Shown one piece after another: positions 36,407-43,824 of a stretch of 64,000 nucleotides of DNA. The stretch is from the NCBI RefSeq assembly GCF_000499285.1, contig NZ_AWUN01000001.1, positions 372,001 to 436,000 of the forward strand, written 5' to 3'. Below the pieces are notes generated by a model, which had not been told where the DNA came from, searched no databases, and saw only the letters and a list, made by a program, of their open reading frames with translations. Positions within the stretch are counted from its first letter, which is position 1. Each line of letters starts with the position of its first letter. Made by a program: the position numbers and the translations under genes. The DNA comes from Bifidobacterium sp. 7101 (GTDB lineage: Bacteria > Actinomycetota > Actinomycetes > Actinomycetales > Bifidobacteriaceae).

Positions 36407-37711
36407 GTGAAGTGCAGGGTTAGGCGTGACCGTGCTGCCGGGGCATGCACGCTGGCGGTAAAACCCACCCGGGGTGAAATGCCTGACCTGGCGCTGGCTC
36501 AGGTTCTGCTTTCAGGAAGGTATGCGGATTACCTGATTCCCTTCACTTATGAGGGGGATTTGCGAGAAGCCAGGTTCTACTATGATTTGACCGGAGCCAC
36601 ATCCCTGGACCGTGTTCTGCGGCATGGCATGACCGCTGACCGGTATGCCGGGGTTTTGCAGGCCATAGGGGATGTGGCGCGGGTGTGCGCAGAGGAGCGC
36701 GCAGTTCTGCAGACGGTGCTCTGGCATCAGGATTATCTGTACTTTGCCGGTGATGACACGGTTCCGCGAATGATACAGGTTCCCATCATCGATGGGCCCC
36801 GCTTCGATGCCAGTCCCCTTTCCCTGCTTTTCAGACTCAGCAAGGTCGATACTGGCACTTTTGGGCATCCGGAGTGGTCTCGGTCGGTTGAGGCGTTCGT
36901 GCAAACAAGCAAGGAGTTCGATGCGGATGCCTACCATGCCATGCTGGCATCGATCCTCCCGGCGGGCAGATTCCGGACCCTGCCGGGGGGTGATGGCGCC
37001 AGCGCCGAGTCCTCGGGCTCTGAAGCTCGGAGCCAGGTTGGTGCCGGGACGGGCCCATCCGGCACGGATCCAACCGGGGACCATGCGGGTGAATCCCATG
37101 GCGATGAGGATGAGTACTACTCGGAAACGATTCTCAAGCTGCCGGAGGAGGGAGCTGCCACGGAGGCTCCCTCTGGGGATCGGGCTCTGGAATCGGATGG
37201 CAATCCGGGAATTCGACTTTCGGATGAGGGCAATGATGGGGACACCGTTCTGGGTATGTCCCCTCATCCAGACCGGGATATACGCGGGGCGGATGAAGCC
37301 CCCGGCGTTTCCGGCGATGAGGGGCCGGCCAGCCTCAACATGAGTAGGAGGCCCCGCTTCCGTGTCACCAGAATCCGAGATGGATACCGGGTGAATTGCA
37401 GCCAGGATACGGCCACAATAGGAAGATCCGCCCAGGCTGACATCCATATGGGCGGCAACATGAACGTCAGCAGGATACATGCCCAAATCCGCCGGCTTCC
37501 TGGTGGCGGGTTCGAAATAACAGACCGGCATTCCTCCAACGGAACCAGGGTGTCTGGCCGTCTGCTCGCCCCTGGTGAAACTGCGCCTGTCGGGCCCTCG
37601 GGTGTCTTCTCTCTTGCTGATTCCGACTTCATGATAGAGGAGCTTGAACGCGAAGGGGCGACGGGGTCGTGGAGCAATTCACCTTCCTCTGGCCTGAGAG
37701 GTGGTGTGTGA
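36407..37711 (+). CDS. EssB-like pseudokinase domain fused to FHA domain
   Basis: A 434-residue protein. Residues about 30-190 (LIPFTYEGDLREARFYYDLTGATSLDRVL, then WHQDYLYFAGDD) have the pattern of the kinase-like N-terminal domain of EssB/YukC-type T7SS parts and of DUF6382 proteins; no catalytic HRD or DFG is present. A long acidic linker (about 195-305) holds Thr motifs such as YSETILKLPEEG and DGDTVLG. The C-terminal FHA domain has TIGRSAQ, the VSRIHAQ Ser/His and SSNGTRV. No membrane helix is evident, unlike EssB. GTG start; its TGA overlaps the ATG of the next gene. It may connect the kinase signal to the motor. Confidence 0.75.
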   Translation: MKCRVRRDRAAGACTLAVKPTRGEMPDLALAQVLLSGRYADYLIPFTYEGDLREARFYYDLTGATSLDRVLRHGMTADRYAGVLQAIGDVARVCAEERAVLQTVLWHQDYLYFAGDDTVPRMIQVPIIDGPRFDASPLSLLFRLSKVDTGTFGHPEWSRSVEAFVQTSKEFDADAYHAMLASILPAGRFRTLPGGDGASAESSGSEARSQVGAGTGPSGTDPTGDHAGESHGDEDEYYSETILKLPEEGAATEAPSGDRALESDGNPGIRLSDEGNDGDTVLGMSPHPDRDIRGADEAPGVSGDEGPASLNMSRRPRFRVTRIRDGYRVNCSQDTATIGRSAQADIHMGGNMNVSRIHAQIRRLPGGGFEITDRHSSNGTRVSGRLLAPGETAPVGPSGVFSLADSDFMIEELEREGATGSWSNSPSSGLRGGV

Positions 37712-38487
37712 TGGCTGTTGGTGTTTCCGGTTCCTTGCGGCTTCCTGCGGGGAGGTCCTGGCTGCAGAGCGCGTCTTCAATCATGTCGCGGGTGGCGGGG
37801 TGTGCGCGTCATGCGCCTGCGGGGGAGCGTGCCTTTTCGCGTGCCGGCGTGGTGCGCAAGCTGGCGGTGTATGGGGCGGCCTTCCTGGCGGGGTTTGTGC
37901 CTGGCTGGGCGTTCCTGTATGGGGATGAGCAGTGGATGCGCGACCGTTTTATACAGTTTCTTCTGGTGGGCCTGTTCTCGGGTTTTGCGATGATATGGTT
38001 TTTGGGCCGGTTCGAGAGCCGTGGGGGGCGTCCGGGGTTCTGGTGTCTGGCGCTGACGATGCCGATGATGCCCTGCTGGGGGGTGGTGTTCGGTGCGATG
38101 ACCGGCGAGAGTCCGGGGGTGATGCGTTGGGTGTTGGTGTCGGTGGCCGTGCTGGTGGTGGCCGGGGTGACCTGGCTGCGGTTCGTGTCGGATCTGGTGC
38201 GTGGCCGTGTGGCGGCGTGGGCGGCTTCGGCCGTGTCGTGTGTGGTGCCGTCGTGGATGCTGTGCCTGCTGTTCGGGGGTTCCCCCCTGTCGTGTCTGCC
38301 TTGGTGCGTGGCGGTGGGCGCAACGGGCGCCTTGTGGTTTCTGCAGGACCTGTGGGCGATCGACTATTGCGCGGGCGACGACCGTGACGCCTCCTTCGAG
38401 TGGCTGGCTGCCTGGGCGCTCATCTTCGACCTGATGACCCTGGTGGCCGCTCTGGCACGCGGCGGCACCGCCGCACAAGGAAAATGA
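37700..38487 (+). repeat. Duplicated membrane-protein gene, right copy
   Basis: Right partner of the repeat at 33892-34683. This copy has an open frame from the common ATG, so it shows the intended reading frame. Confidence 0.85.
37711..38487 (+). CDS. Seven-helix membrane protein, copy 2
   Basis: A 258-residue protein starting MAVGVSGSLRLPAGRSW, with about seven helices and the same sequence as copy 1 apart from scattered changes. The ATG overlaps the TGA of the FHA gene, so coupled translation is likely, with GAGAGG upstream. The cytosolic N-terminal tail is short and basic. The final helix WALIFDLMTLVAALAR carries an Asp in mid-membrane. Family not established; a Bax-inhibitor-1-like fold is possible. 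It is the last gene of the island before dapA copy 2. An extended frame from 37669 adds residues that belong to the upstream gene. Confidence 0.75.
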   Translation: MAVGVSGSLRLPAGRSWLQSASSIMSRVAGCARHAPAGERAFSRAGVVRKLAVYGAAFLAGFVPGWAFLYGDEQWMRDRFIQFLLVGLFSGFAMIWFLGRFESRGGRPGFWCLALTMPMMPCWGVVFGAMTGESPGVMRWVLVSVAVLVVAGVTWLRFVSDLVRGRVAAWAASAVSCVVPSWMLCLLFGGSPLSCLPWCVAVGATGALWFLQDLWAIDYCAGDDRDASFEWLAAWALIFDLMTLVAALARGGTAAQGK

Positions 38488-38731
38488 GCTTGCCCCGGGG
38501 GGATGCTGCTCTTTGCCTGGCTGAGTAGTGCCAGGTGATGGATAGACGCGGATCGAACGCGCAGCGTGGGAGGCGGCATGGTGGCCTGGCTGGCCCTGCC
38601 TTCTGGCTTATGCTACTGGGAACTGTTTCTTTCCCCTTTTATTGATTTGGGCAGGGATGGTGGAAGTTCGGCGCACGTTGCCTGTCCAAGACTGACAGTG
38701 GGAGGGGGAGGGTGTCGCGAGGGTGATGAGT

Positions 38732-39668
38732 CCCCGTCTGCAAGTAGCGTTGAGGTATGTCTGAGCTTCAAACCCATCTGTTGGACAAGGCCCCGTTTGG
38801 GCGGGTCGTGCCGGCCATGGTCACCCCCATGAACCATGATGGGTCCGTGGATTTTGAGGCCGCCGGCAAGTTGGCCCGCAGGCTTGTGGCTGATGGGGCG
38901 GATGGGTTGCTGGTCAACGGCACCACCGGTGAATCCCCGGCCACCCACATGGAAGAGAAAGTCGATTTGGTACGAGCCGTCAAGGATGCCGTCGATGTGC
39001 CCGTCATCTCTGGAGCGGGCTCCAATGACACGGCGCACACGGTACGTATGGCCGAGATGACCCAGGAGGCCGGGGCGGATGCCCTGTTGGTGGTCATGCC
39101 CTACTATTCGCGGCCCTCCCAGGATGGGGTTGTAGCGCATTTCAGGTCCGTCTGCCGGTCTGTGGATCGTCCTATCGTGCTCTACGATGTACCTGGCCGC
39201 ACTGGGTTGCACGTGACTGTGGATACCTACCGTCGTCTTGCCGAATTGCCGCATGTGGAGGCCGTCAAGGATGCCACGGGCGACCTGGCTTCCATGCCCC
39301 GCAAACGCCAGGAGACCGGCCTGACCTGGTATTCAGGCGATGACGGGCTTTTTCTGCCCTTCCTTGCCCTGGGTGCGGTCGGTGTCATTTCGGTGATCGC
39401 CCACGTGGCCTCCGGACCGATGAAGCGCCTGGCCGACGACTTCGATGCCGGGGACCTGGATGGTGCCAGGGGTCTGGCCGTGCGTCTGGACCCGCTGGTC
39501 CGGGCTCTGAACGGCCAGGGTCAGCAGGCGGTCATGGCCAAGGCCGCTCTGAAAGTGGCCGGGGTCTTGGACAGCACGACGATGAGGCTCCCTAATCTTG
39601 GGCCTGGCAAGGACCAGCTGATCCAAGCCGAGAAAGGCATGAAGGCCGCAGGACTGATGCGTTCCTGA
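38732..39668 (+). repeat. Long direct repeat, right copy (dapA copy 2 and its leader)
   Basis: Right partner of 16497-17427. The shared 13-mer sits at 38732-38744, again 25 nt before the ATG. In this copy, the ribosome site AAGGAG of copy 1 reads AAGTAG. Confidence 0.85.
38757..39668 (+). CDS. dapA: 4-hydroxy-tetrahydrodipicolinate synthase, copy 2
   Basis: A 303-residue DapA that keeps NGTTGES (54-60), Y143 in YDVPGRTG and the Schiff-base K171 in VEAVKDATGD. By eye about nine tenths of residues equal copy 1, with long identical runs from about 108 to 280. The ribosome site looks weaker than copy 1 (AAGTAG instead of AAGGAG). rnj starts 44 nt after its stop, an arrangement found in other actinobacteria, so this copy may be the one in the ancestral rnj context while copy 1 keeps the dapB context. 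Confidence 0.95.
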   Translation: MSELQTHLLDKAPFGRVVPAMVTPMNHDGSVDFEAAGKLARRLVADGADGLLVNGTTGESPATHMEEKVDLVRAVKDAVDVPVISGAGSNDTAHTVRMAEMTQEAGADALLVVMPYYSRPSQDGVVAHFRSVCRSVDRPIVLYDVPGRTGLHVTVDTYRRLAELPHVEAVKDATGDLASMPRKRQETGLTWYSGDDGLFLPFLALGAVGVISVIAHVASGPMKRLADDFDAGDLDGARGLAVRLDPLVRALNGQGQQAVMAKAALKVAGVLDSTTMRLPNLGPGKDQLIQAEKGMKAAGLMRS

Positions 39669-39712
39669 CAAGCAACCAAGCGTCGCCCCTGTATCAGACG
39701 GGGGTACAGATA

Positions 39713-41584
39713 ATGGAAACACAAGTGACAATGGCAAGAAAACAAGAAGAATCAAACACGACCGGCAAGAGCAGAAATCGTCGGTCCTCCTCCAAGAACG
39801 GTAAGCAGGGGTCAAGCAGGTCCCGGGGTGAATCCCGTAGCCGCCGCAACGGCGCCATCGCCCGCGGCAAGGGCACCCAGACCGAGCAGCATCTGGTTGC
39901 TCCTCCCAAGTACCGCAAGGGCTCCATGCGTATCGTTCCGCTTGGGGGTCTGGGGGAGATCGGCCGCAATATGAACGTGATCGAGTACAACGGTCACATC
40001 CTGCTGATCGACTGCGGTGTGCTCTTCCCGGAGGAGGAGCAGCCGGGCGTGGACCTGATTCTGCCTGACTTCAGCTATATCAAGGACAAGCTGGACCAGG
40101 TGGATGCCCTGGTGCTGACCCATGGGCATGAGGACCATATCGGTGGCGTGCCCTACCTGCTCAAGCTGCGTCCGGATATCCCCCTGATTGGCTCCAAGCT
40201 GACCCTGGGATTCGTGGATGCCAAGTGCGAGGAGCACCATCTCAAGCCCACCGAGGTTGAGGTCAAGGGCCGTGACAAGCTCAAGGTGGGCCCCTTCAAT
40301 CTGGAGTTCGTGGCGGTCACCCACTCCATCCCTGACGCACTGGCCGTCTCTGTGCGCACTCCTGCGGGTCACATCATCGACACCGGCGACATGAAGATCG
40401 ACCCGCTGCCTTTGGATCACCGCCTGACCGATCTGCGCGAGTTCGCCAAGTTGGGCGAGTCCGGCGTGGACCTGCTCATGGTCGATTCCACTAACGCCGA
40501 GGTCCCCGGCTTCGTCAAGCCTGAGATTTCCATCGCCCCCGCCCTGGACAAGGCCTTCGCCGAGGCCCAGCGCAAGATCATCGTGGCCTCCTTCTCCAGC
40601 CACGTCCACCGGGTGCAGCAGGTGGTCGACGCCGCTCACAAGTTCGGCCGCAAGGTGGTCTTCGCCGGCCGGTCCATGGTCCGCAACATGTCGATCGCCT
40701 CCGACCTGGGTTACCTGCATCTGCCCGAGGACACTGTGGTCGATCTCAAGGACGCCCACAGCATCCCCGACGAGAAGATCGTCTACATGTGCACCGGCTC
40801 CCAGGGCGAGCCCATGGCGGCCTTGGGCCGCATTGCCGACGGGACCCACCGCGACATCACCATCAATGAGTTCGACACGGTCATCCTGGCCAGCTCGCTG
40901 ATTCCCGGAAACGAGCATGAGGTCTACAAGGTCATCAACAAGCTGGTGCGCCTTGGCGCCAAGGTGGTCAACCGCGACAACGCGGCCATCCACGTCTCCG
41001 GCCACTCCGATGAGGGCGAGCTGCTGCACTTCTACAACATCGTGCAGCCCAAGTGCGCCATGCCTATCCACGGCGAGAACCGGCATCTGGTGGCCAACGG
41101 CCTGATTGCCGTCAAGACCGGCGTGGATCCGCAGAACGTGGTCCTGGCCGAGGACGGCGACGTGGTGGACCTCTACCATGGCCAGGCCGCCGTGGTCGGG
41201 TCCGTGCCCTGCGGATACGTCTATGTGGACGGCGACTCCGTGGGCCAGCTGACCGATGATGAGCTGGAGCAGCGCAGGATTCTGGGCACCGAGGGCTTCG
41301 TCTCCGCCTTCGCCGTGGTCGACACCGAGACCAGCAAGGTCGTCTCCGGCCCCAAGCTCTACCTGAACGCCGTGGCCGAGGATGAGAGCGAGTTCAAGTC
41401 CATCAATTCCCAGATTGTCGATCAGCTTGAGGATGCCATGTCCAAGGGGACCACCGGTACCTACCAGCTCCAGCAGATGATGCGCCGCACCCTGGGCGGC
41501 TGGATATCCCGCAAGCTGCACCGTCGGCCCATGATTGTGCCCGTGGTGGCCGACATCGCCACCGACGTGCAGTCGCAGGACTGA
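39713..41584 (+). CDS. rnj: Ribonuclease J
   Basis: A 623-residue beta-CASP metallo-beta-lactamase RNase with an extra basic, Ser/Lys/Arg-rich N-terminal tail of about 60 residues, as seen in actinobacterial RNase J. The metal site motif is HGHEDHIGG (about 138), followed by THSIPDA and VDSTNAEV. The beta-CASP region includes SFSSHVHRVQQ and SGHSDEGEL. It degrades and matures RNA with 5'-3' exo- and endonuclease activity in the cytosol. The gene follows dapA copy 2 closely and ends before a strong bidirectional terminator. Several upstream Met/Val codons make the exact start uncertain. Confidence 0.93.
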   Translation: METQVTMARKQEESNTTGKSRNRRSSSKNGKQGSSRSRGESRSRRNGAIARGKGTQTEQHLVAPPKYRKGSMRIVPLGGLGEIGRNMNVIEYNGHILLIDCGVLFPEEEQPGVDLILPDFSYIKDKLDQVDALVLTHGHEDHIGGVPYLLKLRPDIPLIGSKLTLGFVDAKCEEHHLKPTEVEVKGRDKLKVGPFNLEFVAVTHSIPDALAVSVRTPAGHIIDTGDMKIDPLPLDHRLTDLREFAKLGESGVDLLMVDSTNAEVPGFVKPEISIAPALDKAFAEAQRKIIVASFSSHVHRVQQVVDAAHKFGRKVVFAGRSMVRNMSIASDLGYLHLPEDTVVDLKDAHSIPDEKIVYMCTGSQGEPMAALGRIADGTHRDITINEFDTVILASSLIPGNEHEVYKVINKLVRLGAKVVNRDNAAIHVSGHSDEGELLHFYNIVQPKCAMPIHGENRHLVANGLIAVKTGVDPQNVVLAEDGDVVDLYHGQAAVVGSVPCGYVYVDGDSVGQLTDDELEQRRILGTEGFVSAFAVVDTETSKVVSGPKLYLNAVAEDESEFKSINSQIVDQLEDAMSKGTTGTYQLQQMMRRTLGGWISRKLHRRPMIVPVVADIATDVQSQD

Positions 41585-41607
41585 TCGCCGCTGCCTGCAT
41601 ACTGATA

Positions 41608-41649
41608 CTGAAGGCTCCGGTCGCCCAGATGGACGGCCGGAGCCTTCAG
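41608..41649. terminator. Bidirectional terminator between rnj and the convergent alcohol dehydrogenase gene
   Basis: Arms 41608-41620 (ctgaaggctccgg) and 41637-41649 are exact reverse complements (13 bp) around a 16-nt loop. It separates two convergent genes. The T-rich tail is weak on the plus strand; on the minus strand the run CTTTTTTAC lies before the stem. Confidence 0.7.
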
Positions 41650-41673
41650 TGTTATCAGTAAAAAAGGGAGTGC

Positions 41674-42738
41674 TTACATGCTCACGATGATCTTGACGTG
41701 GTTTTCCGCGTCCTCACGCAGCGGACGGAAGCCCTTGTCCACGATGTCCTCGATCTTGATCCGGTCGGTGATGAAGGTGGACAGGTCGATGTTCCGGTCA
41801 TGGATGAGCTTGATGGCATCGGCATGATCGTTGGCGTATCCCATGGACCCCGACATCAGCTTTTCGCCGAAGCCCATCTCCATGGTCAGGTCCAGGCTGA
41901 TGGGCTTGACGTGGATGGCCACGACGACCAGGCTGCCCTGGGCCTTGAGTGCCGACAGAAGCTGGTGGACCACCGGTCCGGCGCCAGCCGCGTCGAAGGC
42001 CACATCGGCGCCACGGCCATCGGTCTCGGTCTTGACCCGCTCCAGCAGATCCTCCTTGCTGGGGTCGACGACCAGGTCAGCGGCACCGGACTGCAGGGCC
42101 TTGTCCTTGCGGGCCTGGGAGAGCTCGGACATGATGACCTTGAGTCCCTTGGCCTTGAGCACGGTTCCCAGCAGCAGGCCGACAGGTCCTGCTCCGCCGA
42201 CCAGGGCGGTCTGCCCGGGCTCGGTGTGGATCAGACGCACGGCGTGGTAGGCCACTGAGAAGGGTTCGATCAGGGCTGCCTGATCCAGGGGCAGGTCGCC
42301 CACGGGGAAGACGCGCTCGGCGGCCACCACCATGTGCTCGCTCATGCCGCCGCCCCAGCCGTTGATGCCGATGAAGCCCAGCTTGGAGCAGTCGTTGTAG
42401 TTGCCGGCCTTGCAGGCTGGGCATTCTCCACAGGCCATCTCGGCCTCGACTACCACGGAATCGCCCACCTTCATGTCGGTGTGCACATCATCGGCAATGG
42501 CCTCGATGGTGCCCGAGATCTCATGGCCGAAGACCACCGGCAGGGTCTCCCCGGAAAGAGGGTGCGGGGTGTCTTTGGAGTTGCCGCCGTTTTGCTCGCC
42601 GTCATAATAAAGGTGAAGGTCGGAACCGCAGATGCCTGTGAAGGCAGGGTGAATCTTTATGGTCCCCGGCTTGAGCTCGGGCTCGGGAATGTCCTCCAGG
42701 CGTACATCTTGCTTGCCGTAGTACATCAATGCTTTCAT
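41674..42738 (-). CDS. Zinc-dependent alcohol/polyol dehydrogenase (butanediol or iditol dehydrogenase type)
   Basis: A 354-residue MDR-superfamily enzyme. The catalytic zinc ligands are visible in GICGSDLH and GHEISG. The structural zinc has the four-Cys set CGECPACKAGNYNDC. The NAD-binding Rossmann loop reads VGGAGPVGLL. The resemblance is closest to (R,R)-butanediol and sorbitol/iditol dehydrogenases. The ATG at 42738 has GAGAGGAT upstream and starts with the typical MKALMYYG; the longer frame to 42798 is rejected. Substrate is not fixed by sequence. It transcribes toward rnj. Confidence 0.85.
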   Translation of the reverse strand: MKALMYYGKQDVRLEDIPEPELKPGTIKIHPAFTGICGSDLHLYYDGEQNGGNSKDTPHPLSGETLPVVFGHEISGTIEAIADDVHTDMKVGDSVVVEAEMACGECPACKAGNYNDCSKLGFIGINGWGGGMSEHMVVAAERVFPVGDLPLDQAALIEPFSVAYHAVRLIHTEPGQTALVGGAGPVGLLLGTVLKAKGLKVIMSELSQARKDKALQSGAADLVVDPSKEDLLERVKTETDGRGADVAFDAAGAGPVVHQLLSALKAQGSLVVVAIHVKPISLDLTMEMGFGEKLMSGSMGYANDHADAIKLIHDRNIDLSTFITDRIKIEDIVDKGFRPLREDAENHVKIIVSM

Positions 42739-42852
42739 ATCGTATATCCTCTCTGATATGCGTGTAGCCCTGCACGGACGAAGTTGAATACCCAACATGA
42801 CATCCCTGCGGGCAGGTGACGCTCCCTCATTGGAGACCGCCCAATTCTCATA

Positions 42853-43611
42853 TTACCGCGGATATGTGGCCACGGTAATAGGAGTTTCGGTCAGGACCTC
42901 GCCACCCTGGTCGAAACCGAAGTCGCCCAGCCAGTGTCCTAACCTGCTGGGCCCCTTGCCGCACCAGACCACACAGGCGCTGCGGTCGGCCTGTCCGCTC
43001 AGTAGACGGTTGGCGGTTCCTGTCACCCTGTCGTTGCCTAGACGGTAGTCCAGGAACTTGCCGTCCCCGTGGTGACGGGCCACCCGCTGACGCTGCTCCT
43101 GGTCCAGCACCCGCCAGGGGTCGGCGGCGCAGAAGACCCGGGCGGGCAGGTCCTGCTCAGCTGCCTGGATCAGGGCCAGGCCTCCGCCCAGGCTATGTCC
43201 GGTAAAGAACACCCCACGGTCGGTTCCAGTTCTGCGTCGGGCCAGGTCAAGCGCCTGCTTGGCCAGGATGTCTGCCTGCTGTGTCTGTCCCGGCTCTCCG
43301 TTCAGCGGTGGCAGGAAGCAGGTCAGCGCGGCATGGATGTCATGGCGGGGGTCGTCACGCAGATTGGTGCCTGCATAGACCACGACTAAATGGGCATAGT
43401 CCGGGCCATCTTCCAGATTCTGAGCGACAATCATCCCCTCGAAGCCGTTTTCGGGGCAGTAGCGGGAGCGCAGCACCCAGTAGCTGCCCAGGGCCGGATC
43501 CTCGAACCAGTGCAGGCCCGGCCGGGTCTTGACATCCCCTCGACCGATCCCATAGGAGTACTGGCAGAGCATGTTGAGCTGCTGAGTGGTAAACCCGGTC
43601 CGGACCTGCAT
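42853..43611 (-). CDS. Lipase class 3-like alpha/beta hydrolase
   Basis: A 252-residue protein from the ATG at 43611 (AAAGGAAG upstream). The nucleophile elbow is GHSLGGG, preceded by FF and followed by LALIQAAEQ, typical of class 3 lipases and related DUF2974-like hydrolases. An early strand reads LVVVYAGTNLRDD, giving the oxyanion region. No signal peptide, so it is probably cytosolic. A catalytic Asp probably lies in the FCAADPWR segment. Physiological substrate unknown. Confidence 0.75.
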   Translation of the reverse strand: MQVRTGFTTQQLNMLCQYSYGIGRGDVKTRPGLHWFEDPALGSYWVLRSRYCPENGFEGMIVAQNLEDGPDYAHLVVVYAGTNLRDDPRHDIHAALTCFLPPLNGEPGQTQQADILAKQALDLARRRTGTDRGVFFTGHSLGGGLALIQAAEQDLPARVFCAADPWRVLDQEQRQRVARHHGDGKFLDYRLGNDRVTGTANRLLSGQADRSACVVWCGKGPSRLGHWLGDFGFDQGGEVLTETPITVATYPR

Positions 43612-43824
43612 GACGCTTCCTTTCTGCCAGACTCGTGAGGTATGGACCATGAACAACCGCCTTAAGGCCCGACTATTCCCGTCCGGACTGCGCCGTCAGA
43701 AAAGAGGGGAATCGTCGCGCTGGCCCGTCGGCTGGTGCCCGCATTAGACTTGACATGCCATATCCATATAGGACCTATGCCGATGCCGGTGGGGGCACCG
43801 GCATCCATGCGCGAAAGGAAATTC

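Noticed and set aside
39812-41521. Minus-strand frame of 569 codons
   Set aside because: It is an antisense frame of RNase J, whose metal-site motifs are plain on the plus strand.
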